From assembly GCA_021234155.1 (NCBI GenBank), contig JAJEKV010000004.1:23285122-23349121 (forward strand): 64,000 nt of DNA, written 5' to 3'. Position numbers and translations under genes: made by a program. Numbering within the stretch: position 1 is the stretch's first letter; each line of letters starts with the position of its first letter. The notes beneath the pieces are model-generated. The model was not told the origin of the DNA and did not search any database. It was given only the letters and a program-made list of their open reading frames with translations. The stretch is from Isoetes taiwanensis. Its lineage: Eukaryota; Streptophyta; Lycopodiopsida; Isoetales; Isoetaceae. Shown piece by piece: positions 1 to 11,065 of the stretch.

Positions 1-149
1 CATCAGACTCCAATATATCTTCACGCAACCTCATCTCAACTTGAGACAAAGGCGATGGATGGAATTCCTTGAGGACTCACGGCTATCAATGCCTCCGCCC
101 GGACCGTGGCATAATCCGATTATCAAGGTGGAATTTTTCAGCGGTTGCT

Positions 150-720
150 TCTGGACATGCTGGCGCTAGTCGAAGAGATTCGAGCATACTTGATAGCCGC
201 CAAAAGAGCTTCGGCAAAAGAGTCTTCGCGTATCGACATTGTACTCCCGGGAGTTTCGGTCGGTAATTCCGTCGGCTAAAGATCAAGGTGAAGCAAGCCA
301 AACTTAAGATTGGCAAGCTGCAAAAGCTTGCACCTAGATGGGCGGGACCGTTTTGGATAACTTAGAAAGGATAGGTTCTCGAGGCCTACGGTTGGATCTA
401 CCGCACATTTAAAGATCCATAAAGTTTTCCATGTAAGTCTTCTCAAGAAGCATCATCGGATCGAAGAAGTTCTTGACACCAACAACATACGGAGATGGTG
501 AGGATCAATTGGAGATTGTCTTGGGAAGCTCTCCTTGATCGTGCCTATAAGCAAACCCATCGAACTCAAATTTTGCAATACTTGGTGAAGTGGAAACACT
601 TACCCGAGAGGGGCCTTAACATGGGTTCTTAAAGCGGATTTGGATAAGACTTACCGGACTTTATGAAAGAATGCGAGGGCCAAACCATTCAAGATGCAAT
701 CATCTCAGGCCAGATGGTAA
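150..720 (+). pseudogene. Ty3/gypsy chromovirus integrase C-terminus and chromodomain (decayed)
   Basis: Translation in shifting plus-strand frames gives the C-terminal end of a Ty3/gypsy integrase. The run KVKQAKLKIGKLQKLAPRWA is the usual stretch before GPF. A chromodomain-like end follows, with LLDRAYKQTHRTQ and LVKWKHLP at about 535-605. In chromoviruses this tail guides integration to chromatin. Stops and frame changes break it. The same protein end lies at 15358-15985 on the minus strand and reads more cleanly there, which confirms the assignment. The upstream pol gene lies outside the window. Confidence 0.85.
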
Positions 721-1265
721 GCATAGTATTTTTTTTAGTGTGGCGGGGGTTATATAAGCGAGCCGGAGGGAATCATTCTAGGGGTTGGGTTACATGCATC
801 TTAGATGGGAAATTGGGCATATAGGCATTCATGATAGGGACGCGATAGTCTCTGGCTATAATGGGAATAATGCCACTCCTTCAGCAGGGGCGACATGCAA
901 GCCTTAGACATGATATGATCCTTGCATTCATATTTTTTTATCTATTTAAGGGGGTGGTCCCTTCAACCACACTACTTAAATTATTTCTTTAACACTAATG
1001 TATTCACTTCTGCAGGCCAGTAGGGCGTACGGATAAGCTGCAGAAGAACCTGGGCCTCACTTCGCAGGCCAACTTGTGTTTTTGAAATTTTATGCTTGAA
1101 ATGTACTCTTGAATGTAATCTCTTACTATTTATGTTGAAAAGGACTTTTTATCTTGCTACTGAATATGTAACCCTTTGGCGTTTTTTCAATAAATAAAAC
1201 TTATCTTTTCCATATTTACTCTCCACTAACTCTAATCTTTGAGGACATCTTGAGGGGAGAATGAA
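721..1265 (+). other. Ty3/gypsy 3' untranslated spacer
   Basis: Non-coding stretch between the integrase stop and the LTR. Parts match the equivalent spacer of the second copy in reverse orientation, for example the blocks near 960-1020 here and 15130-15200 there, both around CCCTTCAACCACA. No gene is seen. Confidence 0.55.
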
Positions 1266-2660
1266 ATGTGGCGTTCGGTATTTATACGATATATGTATGC
1301 ATACCATGACACATCACCAGCATGTAGTAGGCCTAAGGGCCCAAGTGGGGGTTCATCTATAATGGATTTTATTAGCTATGCTAATAAAACCAATGGATAA
1401 TTATGGATTTTAATGACATAATTAACCTAATTATGCTAATTTGGTCTAACTAACTAATTATCACCAATGAGGGGGTGGCACCTGGCCCAAATCGATTGGC
1501 CAGAAGGTATTTGCTATTTTGGCTAGAGAAATAGGGGTCCTACCCCCCATTTCATCCCAAATTCGAATTGGAGAGTGAAGAGGAGCAACAGCCACTAGCT
1601 TAAACCCGTCCTTGCCAACACCTACCAACAACCTTGAGCTATGGACGCCTTCCGTGACAACGGCTCCAGCCAAGAGACTGGTTAGTCCTTGGATAGTTTC
1701 TATTCTGCTGACACTTCTTTGAATAGATGGAGTGTTTAAATTCTCTTTTGTATGTTGTTCTGAATACTTAGATGGTGTTTATATTCTTTCTTTCCGCTTC
1801 TTCCATGTATTGGAAATTAAGGGAAGGGTAGAGACCTAAAAGCCTCTTAGCAGTAGAGATGTCTGTAGCTAGATCCCTTAATACCCAATAGTTGCGGCCT
1901 GTGCACAAGAGCCAACCTGGCTGTGGATGCTATGATGTGGTTCAGCACTAGATAACGAGTATGATGGTGAATCGGGGGTGGGATCTTGCCTAGCGTGGCT
2001 ACAGGACTCCTAAAGTATGTTAGGCTTATAGCCGGTCACCGTGTGTGGGCCGGGTATGGGTCTGACACTCTCTGGTCGGAGGGTTGTGCCTATATGGACG
2101 CCCTGGGCTCGAACGGGCAGGTGAGCCGGCCTTTAGATTTAGGGGAGTAAGTCGGGTACGGATGCGGGGGTCGCTGATGCAGCATGTGTTCTCTAGCACA
2201 CCCAGGGATCCGTCATGCTCGGGGAGGAGATGCCTCTCTGACCTGCCTCATCGGATCGGGGAGATGTAACCCGGAGTAGTTCCGTAGGGTGATTCCTTGG
2301 GATTGCGTCTCCGGAGGGCTACAAGCACGTTATAGCATGATCCAGCCTATTTGCAAAGTGTGCACAGGAGGGACGGATGGAGTGGACTACCCTAGCCATT
2401 GTCTTATGCCAGCCAATGCCATGTTATACCTCCATCTGTTGATATCTTGAGGCCCTGGCCGTCAGTTGATCCCTTAGAGTCTGAGCCCAGGGTAGCGCCT
2501 TCGTGGTGATATATCATTTTGGCATGATTATTGTATGCTAACATATATGTATGCACCAGATAGAGGACGTGGGACGAATGACACCTCCGTGTTCCTCGCC
2601 CGGACACTTGGCCATCCCAAGTGGTCCGAGTATGACGGAGGGCCTTACCATGGTGATGTA
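1266..2660 (+). repeat. LTR of the Ty3/gypsy element (boundaries approximate)
   Basis: Long non-coding block directly after the retroelement 3' end. Several segments (1470-1500, 1830-1930, 1985-2075) align with the reverse complement of 14900-13930, which sits in the same place relative to the second integrase end. That paired arrangement makes it an LTR. The start, near TGTGGCGTTCGG, is inferred from where the similarity begins. The end is not defined because no second LTR of the same element is in the window. Confidence 0.6.
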
Positions 2661-2905
2661 GTCGCCATGGGAGGGGAATTCCCGTATTTATACGATGGGA
2701 GCATCATATAGACTCTGGGAGCGTCACAGCTACCCCAATGGAAACAAGAGACTATTAAAATATATTATCTAAATTAGCAAAATTAGCTTAATTAATTAAC
2801 GTAATTTTTGCATAGCTAACTTTAACCCTTTTGGTTCCTTTTATAATGGCTAACATGCCCTCACGTACCCTTGGTGACATGTGATGGTATTTGTATATAT
2901 AGCAC
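2661..2905 (-). repeat. inverted LTR fragment of the same Ty3/gypsy family
   Basis: The plus strand here, around TTTTAACCCTTTTGGTTC and GGTGACATGTGATGG, closely matches 14720-14860. There the sequence is the beginning of a minus-orientation LTR. This piece therefore faces the LTR at 1266, giving a head-to-head arrangement. Either a second truncated insertion or a rearrangement would explain it. No coding sequence is present. From 2906 to 3115 nothing is recognisable. Confidence 0.5.
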
Positions 2906-3124
2906 TCAATATCTTTCTAGTTATTATCTAGTCTCTTCCAAGCCTTTATGAACTCTATGTTTCTTAGAGACGATTCTCTAAGTCTTCCATCCGTCACTAT
3001 AAGTGTTCGTGGACTCTCTTGATATTTCTTGCTTTTGTGAGCTCGGTTGGGTGGTGAGCTTCGGCCTAAAGGACTGATTTCTGAATTACTTTATGATTCT
3101 TTGCGTTGATATAATTGATAATAA

Positions 3125-3735
3125 GATCATTGTTTAGGCTGCCCACATGTATAGCATGCAAATCTCACTATTGCAATTGTGCCTCTGCTTGTCCAATCTT
3201 GCAAGGCATTGGCCTGCATAAGGAGATATGGCCATCAATTGAAACTCTTTGTGCAACATTGTTATCTTCAGATCATAGGGTGTGCACCATATCATTAATT
3301 GCTCGTAAAAATGCCACCTAAGAATACCTTAAAGTTCCGTTATGCGTATAATGGACTTTTTCTAGCACCGGACATGGCTTTGCCCTCTGCTCATCTCGCC
3401 TTTGCCCCCCGTATGTATGCATGTCTGCATACTTAATCCATCCTTGAGTGTCCATTCCTAGTTGGCTGTCCACATGTATAGCAGCATCTCTTTGGCCTAT
3501 TTGCAAATCCCACTATTGCAGTTGTTGCCTCTGCTTATCCAATCCTGCAAGGAATTGGCCTGCATAAGGAGATGTGGTCATCAATTAGAACTCTTTGTGC
3601 AACATTGTTATCTTCAGAGCATAGAAGTGTATCGCCATATTCCATGCACCATATCATTAATCGCTTCTAAAAATGCCACCTAAGAATACCTTAAAGGTCC
3701 ATTGTGCATATAATGGAGTTTTTCTAGCGTCGGGC
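3125..3735 (+). repeat. diverged tandem duplication of about 330 bp (transposon end)
   Basis: Blocks 3125-3410 and 3455-3735 share long stretches, including CCACATGTATAGCA, GGCCTGCATAAGGAGAT and GCCACCTAAGAATACCTTAA. A third partial copy of the inner segment (GTGCAACATTGTTATCTTC) lies near 3835. The second copy coincides with the left inverted end of the pogo-like element, so the first looks like an extra, detached end. Confidence 0.75.
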
Positions 3736-3808
3736 ATGCCCTTGCCTCCTGCTCATATCTGGTCCATTAACTGTGCACTTCCTTCCCGTAAGCGTGCACC
3801 TCCTTCCC

Positions 3809-6517
3809 TTAAGCATGACCATCAATTGAAACTCTTTGTGCAACATTGTTATCTTCGGAGCATATGTGGGTTTTCTCAAGTTTGCACCCAACTAGAGGCG
3901 TCTCTGAAATTGCATCATCATCTTGTATTGACTGACTATCTATAAACATACCAGGTGTTACATAGTCATCCTCACCAACATCACTTTGGGGATACAAATT
4001 AGGTACAAATTGAGAGGCATGAACATGGCCATCAAAAGTTGGAGTCCTCCAAATTGAGCACCTAATTGGGCCTCAAAATTAAGGTTCTTGCAGTCACTTG
4101 ATCACTAGTAGTAGTGCTTGAGTATAGGTAGAATGTGGTATGTCATTGTGAGGAGTGACAATATTAGAGGTTGGATTCTAAAGAGGGATATTAGAGGCTG
4201 TATTTTGAGGAAAGATGGCATTATATGCTGGTGGAATAGAAGAGAGAACATGGCAAGATGAAGCATTGTCATCATATCATTAGATTTTAGAACAGAAAGG
4301 TAGAAACAAAGAAAGACACACACATACACAAAATTCATACTATGTCGTCGATTCGCGTAGCGAATCGGCATTCTTGCTCAAGATGAGCATGCATGCATTG
4401 CATGCGTCGCATGCATGCATCGCATGCGTTTTGGGCCGTTCATCAGGTTGGGTGTTTGCTACTTATTGCAGAGTTCTTCATCGACGTTTCATCGGCGCTT
4501 CCTCTTCTCTCGGCCATATTACCTTATTCTCTTTGATTTGTTTCGAGGCGGGGAGGGGCTTCTTCCTTTGGCATAATTTGGCGTTGCTTTCCTGCTGTCC
4601 TTTCCGGCCTTTAGCCTTCATCCTGTGACCTTCGTCCTCGATCCTAGTTTGTTAAGGAAGTCCTTTGGTATTGGGCGCTTTTGTTGGTTTCAATTGCAAG
4701 AATGTCGTCGATTGGCGTGGCGAATCGGCATTCTGCTCAAAGGCGAAGCATGCTATGCATTACCATCGCGTCGCATGCATGCATCATATCGCGTTTTAGG
4801 CCGTTCATCGGGTTGGGTGTTTGCTACTTATTGCGAGTTCTTCATCGGCGTTTCATCGGAACTTCCTCTTCTCTCGGCGGTACCTTATTCTCTTTGAACC
4901 CACCCTCCCCCTTCTTTGTTTATTATATTTTGTACAAGCATTTTATCATGTTTTCCACCAAAATTGGGTGATGCTTTTTCCACCCAGCGGGTGATGCTAT
5001 TCTTTGGTATGTTTCTCGTTTGTTGTTGGTGATGTGCGGTACGGGTTGGCGGCGCCATGGTTTTGACTTCTCCATGCGGCGGGTTTTGGGGCGATTCTAT
5101 GCCTTACGTTTGTCTAAGCCCCCTTGCGAAGAGGCTTATCACTAGGGTTTTTCCTCGAAAACCCGAAAGGGTTTTTAATCCGGTGATAAGCTTTTCGGCA
5201 GTACATCAACCACTCATCTATTAGCATTGTATTTGTTTTGGGGTCCAAATGATATAATTGGATTTTCCCTTTATTTTTCGTGGGTAGTTCGCATGTGTGC
5301 GGCTATCCACTGTCCACCATTGTAGAAAATCTGCTGAAATGAATGAGAAGCCTATCTATCGGGCGCTTTGTTGGTTTCATGCGAGTCGCAGTGCAAGAAT
5401 GTAGCTCGCCATAAAAATCAGTCTCATATTGGGCTCCCAATTCGTTATAATAGTCTCTATGGTGATGCAACTCATTCAAGTAGACATAATTCTCTTGATC
5501 ATCTTCCATAACAATGTGCATGATATAAGTTTATATCAGCTTGTATATCAGTAATAACATGTGTTAGATCAGGTTGCATCATTCATTTTCACCTCATTTG
5601 TGATATGAGATGGTTTATTCTCATTGAGAGAAGTTGAAAGATCACGAGGTTTGACTACCGTGCGCTTGAATGGCCAAATCTTTGTATCCTTAAATCCTGC
5701 AGCAATGTTAGATGGTCAATAATGATCTATTGCTCAATGGTACAATGTCAACATATATCTTCCCTCGCCCTCTTGAAGGCTTGCTTGAATGGGTCAAAGC
5801 AAGCTACGTCAAGAAGGTCGCAACTATCTTGGCGTATATGGAGGTAAGGCAAAAATTTGAATTCTCATCACCTTGGCAGCTAAAATAACCTCACTCTCTA
5901 CATGACTTCTATGACCATCAAGGATAAGAAGGGCGGGGTGATCTGGACTAACTCCACCAGACATTCTTATACTCCATGTTTACATGGTGTAGCCCTAGAT
6001 CTGCACAAAGCAACAACCCTTTCTCTCAAAACGTCAAGTGTCACATCTAAACCATTTTCAGACCTCTTCAATGCTCATAGAACTAGTTCATTTTCCTCTT
6101 GACTAGTTAGCACTTTCGATCTTGCTGTGTAACTTTTCCATAGACCCAATCCCTAATGGTAGATGCTGGAATAGTATATCTTCTGCTAGCTTCACGCAAA
6201 GAGATGACATTATCACTTAACAGATTTATTATCTCCTCCATTTGCTCCTCTGTCCATTTCCCTCTTTAAGCTCTATGTGAACATGATGTAAATGCATCAT
6301 TCTTCTCTCTGGTCCTCTTACATTTTGCTGCAGCTTTAGGCGCTCTAACCCTTTTGGATGCTCTGACCCTCTTTACTGTTGAAGGCATTCTACTTGTATT
6401 GCAATCAGTAGGATTCCTCCTCGATCTAGTGCTTACCATATCTTCAGATTCAAGAATGTGAAGACCTTGGAGGGTTTGGGTACATCTAAGAGGTTGTTGT
6501 TTGGGGAGGAGATGCAA
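3809..6517 (-). pseudogene. DDE_1 (pogo/CENP-B-like) transposase, broken
   Basis: Read on the minus strand, the N-terminus is basic (KRVRASKRVRAPKAAAKCKR, near 6360). A Psq-type helix-turn-helix follows, with KWTEEQMEEIINLL, SLREASRRYTIPASTIRDWV (about 6130-6260). After a gap comes the DDE_1 core GGVSPDHPALLILDGHRSHV and ALPPYTPR (about 5830-5940). DGHRSH and PPYTP are hallmarks of pogo/Tigger transposases. A C-terminal tail resumes at 3997-3809, beyond the insertion. Part of the catalytic domain between the helix-turn-helix and DGHRSH is missing, and there are frameshifts and stops, so it cannot be active. Confidence 0.8.
4344..5400 (+). mobile_element. 3' part of a non-LTR element (LINE/SINE-like) inserted in the transposase
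   Basis: This block splits the transposase reading frame. It has an internal duplication: 4344-4535 and 4700-4894 share GTCGTCGATT(C/G)GCGT, GGCCGTTCATC(A/G)GGTTGG and the TTCATCG segment. Near its 3' side is a hairpin with arms 5134-5142 and 5183-5191, whose loop holds TTTTTCCTCGAAAACC. The same hairpin design lies at the 3' end of the LINE near 39101-39171. That match makes a retroelement 3' end the best reading. The exact insertion borders are not proven. Confidence 0.5.
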
Positions 6518-6939
6518 TTTTCACGAATTGAATGGGCTAGGCCTATTCCCTCCCATATCAAATATTCAAAATTGGATAAGAAAGAATTTGCTTTCCATTG
6601 CATAGTTAGTTGATCCTGAATACATTGATTCTTTGCAATTTCTTCAATGGTTGCAACCATGCTCTTATGTTTATGCATGCAATTAGACATGAGTACGGGA
6701 GTTTTGGCGGGCAGAATGAAGAAAGGAAGTGCACACTTTGGGAGTTTTGGTGGGCAGATGAAGGAAGGAGGTGCATGCTTAAGGGAAGGAGATGCACAAT
6801 TAATGGACCAGAGATGAGCGGAGGGCAAAGGCATGCCTGGTGCTGGAAAAACTCCATTGTAAATGATGGACCTTTAAGGTATTCTTAGGTGGCATTTTGA
6901 GGAGCTGGTATGGTGCATGGGAATATGGCGACACCTCCT

Positions 6940-9060
6940 AGAATTACCAGCAAACAATACCTCTGCTTCTGCTGCCTCTAGTGGCTGCCCAGGTACCCTT
7001 TATCGATAATCTCCAGACCTTGGGGCTAATCAAGGGATTCGTCGACTATGCTTACAACAATCCATCTACACAGTTCATTATTTGTGTCACACTTAAGCCC
7101 TCCAAAATATTTCATCTACCGTAAAAACCAGTTAAGAGCTATTCTGCCCTCGCGTCCAATAATGTCTTGCCACGCGGCACCTTTTTATCTTGTTTCAAAG
7201 CCGGAAGTTCGAGAAAGAAATGCATTGTATGCGTTAGGGATCCACCTCCGTTCCACAGATTTATCTTCGGTTCCACTGATTCTACACTGCATTCTGGCGA
7301 TTTACCTTCCATGCCAAGCCACAGAATAGCTCCTAACTTATTTTCACGTTGCAGAAGAAAGAAAGAAATTTTTAACGTCCACGGAACGGGTTATGGGACC
7401 AGAACATAAGAAGAGGGCATGAGCCCCAATAGAACTTCGGTGGGCCCCTAACAAATCACCATCACGAGAACAAAAGCGTGGGCATAAGCCCAAAAGCGAG
7501 AACTTCGGGGCTATGCCCGAGGTCAAACAACTATATAGACAATAAAAGGAGAAGCCGAAAGCCAAACCAAAACCGAAACTAAAATGGAGCGCAAAGCAGG
7601 GCTACGAAATTGCCCACGGATCAAGTGGCCAGCGATCTCGGATGATAGCCCGGCCCCTCTCATATCTGCCCACTTCGGCGTAGGCGAGCCTCCACGAACC
7701 GACATAATTCTTCCTTTTCTGCGAGCATGCGGGGTGAGGTCTTCTCGGACGGAGAAGCGGTTCCTTTCAAGTGCGATCCGGACAAGGCATCTCGAAAAGC
7801 GAACTAGTAGGTGTCGGGGCGATCGGGTTGTCTTTGCTCCAACTTCGATGTCTTTGAAAGAATGCCCCTCTGCTGTATGTGCATCGCCGGTGAAAAACCG
7901 GTCTACCTTTGTAGCAAAAGTGTCACTTCGCCTCTTTAAGACCTACAATGCGAGGCTCGAGGCGGATGTATGCTCGTGGCTTGCTCGTGGCTTGACCGGG
8001 GCTCGAATGTGGGACCTCATCGGTACAGTGGGCAAACAATCCTCTGGGTGGCGGTGTGTGGACCTAGAAACTGTATCATCCTCGTGGGGCATGGCATGCA
8101 CATGGACAGGCGCTGATGGAACATTGCTATCTTTGTCTTGGTACATGCTCACCGACTACTGTGAGCATTTCTAAGAGCTCTACCCGGCTATCTAAAGGTA
8201 GCGGCGAGATGTCCCCGTAAAAGTAAGCGGTAGATTGGAGCATCGCGAGCCTAATCAACGATTCGGGGGCAAGCAATGAATCCAGAGCAGCAATTCTATC
8301 CAAGGTCAACCGAAGATGGAGTAGAAGCTGATTGCATGAGGACAGGACGCTGGGGCCCAAAACAAGGGGCTGCCTGAAGGTAGGGTTCAATTGTGGGGTC
8401 ATAAGGCTTATCAGAGGATGGCATGGGCACCTTAATGAGATTCTTTGCTTTGCGGGTGTCCCCTGGCCATGCGTTTGATCGTATGGGTCATTTTTTGACA
8501 CTCAGAAGCGACGGGACCGAATTGGGTACAGAAATAGGAACGTGCCAAGGCAAGCGAGAAACAGAGATGGGAGAATAGAGAGTAATATAGTTGAGCAGAA
8601 AAATCAATCAAAGACAACCAAAGCGGACACTGGCCTTCGATAGGAGGCTGCAGAGACAAGGGCCTTCGATAGGAGGTTGCGAGAGACAAGAGGCAGTGAC
8701 AAGACCGTGAGCTGGGCTGCAGAAGCAAATTCAATTATGCTGGCCGAACCGGAAGCTCAAGCCTTAAGTCTGAGTGCTGGGAAAGTTGGATCGAACTCCT
8801 GCCTTGATGCAGATGCACGAAAGCCCGGCATTTGCAATAATCGACCTCTTTAGCTTAAAACCGTCGATGCGGATCCGGTGCATCAAAACCAAAGGTCGTG
8901 GTCCGAAATGGCTAGAGGCTGCCAGAGAGCTTATGTTGGGAAACCAAACCGGAGTTTCGCGATGAATCCGATCCATTTGTTCTTTTCTGTTGCCGTCGCC
9001 GTACTCTTAATTTTTGGTTGGTGCTTGGTGCTTCCACCTGAAGGAGATCCTCACATGAGT
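6940..9060. other. gene-poor stretch, partly GC-richer, nothing recognised
   Basis: Several overlapping open frames occur on both strands (for example 7584-8174 plus and 8127-8501 minus). None shows a domain, signal or repeated residue pattern I recognise, and they overlap each other heavily. The composition from about 7150 to 8990 is GC-richer than its surroundings, which may indicate an old retroelement body. I see no LTR, tRNA or rRNA in it. Confidence 0.4.
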
Positions 9061-9436
9061 TGAGCTAGGGCGGGCCTTGGGCGCCTAGGCGCCTAGGCGG
9101 CAGGTGGTTACAGAGAAGGCCAGTTATATGCCTTTCCTGGCATTATACTTCAAAATATTCCATCCCCTAAATAAGTCAAGGCCTCTAGTATATTATATAC
9201 GTCAGAGCAAGCTGTTAACCAATGAAGGCTTGTCGGCTAGTTTGAAGAATTTGGCCCCCCTCTATTGTAGAAACCGGCTGTGCGGGTGATTGAAGGCGGA
9301 TGGCCCCTCCGACAGCGAATCCCCCCCAAAATCTATCCGGCCCCTCTGCTTTGCCGATTTAGTACAGTAAAAAAAATACCAAAATTCTTATAGTTTGTTT
9401 ATCTGGGCGATGCAGTAGAGGTGTTTTTGGGGGTAT

Positions 9437-9540
9437 GGATTAGTTTAATGAAGGGGGCGGGATACTACTGGGATACTACTGTTAACTGCTCAGGCAATGG
9501 AGGGGGCCGGATATTACTGTCCCCTCCATTCAACTAATCC
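9437..9540. repeat. 104-bp inverted repeat just upstream of the PRISE gene
   Basis: Arms at 9437-9456 (GGATTAGTTTAATGAAGGGG) and 9521-9540 (its near-complement ending in CAACTAATCC) could form a stem. The interior carries the tandem direct repeat GGGATACTACT. It ends only 18 bp before the ATG at 9559, so it probably lies in the 5' leader or core promoter of the gene. It could be a small MITE-like insertion or a local regulatory structure. No clear flanking target duplication was found. Confidence 0.6.
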
Positions 9541-9558
9541 GGAGCATATAGATCAAAG

Positions 9559-10698
9559 ATGGGGCCAAGACTTCTACTAACTATGGATATGGAAGGAGTA
9601 GCGCTAATCGCCGGAGCGACAGGCATCATAGGCTACGGCATAGCCAAAGCTTTGGACCAAAACAGAGATGGCATATGGAGCAACAAGGTATATGGCGTAG
9701 GTCAAAGGGCATGGCCGCCATGGCTAAAGCCTCCAAAATCCCTTCATTACATACAGTGTGATCTTCTGGATGAGCAGCAGACTATGGCCGCCCTTGGAGA
9801 GCTCAAGAACGTGACGCATCTGTTCTGGGCAACATGGAGCAGACGAGACACAGAGGACGAGAATTGCTCTGTCAATGGCCGCATGTTCCAACACGCCATC
9901 AACGCCCTCATTTCTCACGGTAAGCTTCGCCATATCTGCCTTACTACTGGAACTAGACATTACCTAGGCCCCCTTTCTAGTTTTTCCTTTCATATCCCTA
10001 GACACTACCCCCCTTACCAGGAAAGCATGCTTAGGGTTTCCTCTGTCCCTAATTTTTATTATACCCTTGAAGATATTATGTTCGAATCTGCTTACAAGTT
10101 TGGCTTCACTTGGTCTGTCCATAGACCTTGCTTTGTAATTGGGCTTGCTGGTAGAAATAGAGCCCAATTGATTAGGGGTTTAGCTGTTTATGCTTGTATT
10201 TGCAAGCACCAGAATTTGGTTTTGGTTGTCCCAGGGAATAAATATATTTGGGATAGCTTAATGGATGCGTCCGATGCTGATCTTATAGCAGAGCAAATGC
10301 TATGGGCTGCCTCTACTTCTGCAGCTCAGAATCAGGCATTTAATATTACCAATGGGGACATTTTTTCTTGGAGAATGTTGTGGTCTCTTATTGGTAATCA
10401 GTTTGGAGTTGCACTAAAGGGCCCTGAGGCTGATGCTCCTCCTTTTAGGCTTGGAGAGTTCTTGCAAGATAAAGGTCCTGTGTGGGATGAGATTGTGGTG
10501 CAAAATAACCTCTATGTCAGTAAGCTGGATGAGATTTGTGACTGGTCCATATTAGATACTGTCTTTAATGTCAACTTCCAGCTTGTGAGTTGCATGAACA
10601 AGAGTCGAGAATTTGGATTTGTGGCTTTTGAGAACACTGAAAAGTGTGTGCTCAGATGTATTAATCAGATGAAGGAAGCACGTCTAATCCCCTCCTGA
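9559..10698 (+). CDS. PRISE-family reductase (progesterone 5-beta-reductase / iridoid synthase-like)
   Basis: Complete intronless frame of 379 codons. The family (SDR75U) reduces activated C=C bonds of enones such as progesterone or 8-oxogeranial with NADPH; it is soluble and cytosolic. Visible marks are the Rossmann GATGIIG (residues 19-25), VTHLFWATW (85-93), ENCSVNG (101-107), TGTRHYLGP (130-138), NFYYTLEDI (165-173), TWSVHRP (184-190), SDADLIAEQ, NITNGDIF, DKGPVWDEIV and the C-terminal MNKSREFGF. The catalytic Tyr of NFYY is kept (Tyr167). The usual Lys of the TGxKHY motif is Arg133 here. Length and order match the family. Start: the first ATG is used; ATGs at codons 9 and 11 also lie before the Rossmann motif and are possible. 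Family assignment is strong; the substrate is unknown. Confidence 0.93.
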   Translation: MGPRLLLTMDMEGVALIAGATGIIGYGIAKALDQNRDGIWSNKVYGVGQRAWPPWLKPPKSLHYIQCDLLDEQQTMAALGELKNVTHLFWATWSRRDTEDENCSVNGRMFQHAINALISHGKLRHICLTTGTRHYLGPLSSFSFHIPRHYPPYQESMLRVSSVPNFYYTLEDIMFESAYKFGFTWSVHRPCFVIGLAGRNRAQLIRGLAVYACICKHQNLVLVVPGNKYIWDSLMDASDADLIAEQMLWAASTSAAQNQAFNITNGDIFSWRMLWSLIGNQFGVALKGPEADAPPFRLGEFLQDKGPVWDEIVVQNNLYVSKLDEICDWSILDTVFNVNFQLVSCMNKSREFGFVAFENTEKCVLRCINQMKEARLIPS

Positions 10699-11060
10699 AT
10701 TTTCTTCAATTTTTATATGCTTTTGTACTTCGTAAACATGCCTCATGCTTGGAGATACTTCGAAAGTCCCTACATATAATACAAGTACCAGGTAAGCTTC
10801 AGAAGCCCGAAAAATTTAACTACTATAATTTTCGATCATAAGTGGAAAAATGGGGAAAATGTTTCCTCTATCAATGTTTCTACCCCTTTACATACAGACG
10901 CCAGATCCACCTACTTATAAGACTGTCCCGATATGCTGGTCCCATGTTAAGTGTATTACCTCTGAAGTGTATTTGAGATTGCTATATTATGACGATAGAA
11001 GTATCTATGATTTGCTTCATATTCTTGTTTATTCTGACAATAAATACCCAAGTTGTATTA
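10699..11060 (+). other. 3' flank of the PRISE gene
   Basis: AT-rich non-coding sequence after the stop codon, ending at the fold-back element. It probably includes the 3' untranslated region, but I see no unambiguous AATAAA signal. The short open frame at 10850-11068 shows no domain. Confidence 0.4.
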
Positions 11061-11065
11061 TGTAC

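Larger units (their letters stand above)
3628..6932 (-). mobile_element. pogo/Tigger-like DNA transposon, degraded, with nested insertion
   Basis: About 190 bp at 3628-3815 reappear reverse-complemented at 6740-6932. Both carry TCGCCATATTCC, GCCACCTAAGAATACCTTAA and the CTTCCCTTAAGCATG block, so they are long terminal inverted repeats. The 3.3 kb between them encodes a DDE transposase remnant on the minus strand. A retroelement 3' piece (about 4344-5400) interrupts the C-terminal part. A clean target duplication could not be defined. Family placement rests on the Psq-type helix-turn-helix and the DDE_1 motifs of the enclosed gene. Confidence 0.75.

Noticed and set aside
7584-8174. 196-codon plus-strand frame
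   Set aside because: No motif, overlaps several other open frames of similar quality, and lies in a GC-richer patch where stop codons are rarer.
8774-8965. 63-codon plus-strand frame with natural look
   Set aside because: Equal-length antisense frame over the same bases and no recognisable motif.
9085-9101. GGCGCCTAGGCGCCTAGG palindrome as a regulatory site
   Set aside because: Short isolated GC palindrome with no second copy or gene in a sensible position.
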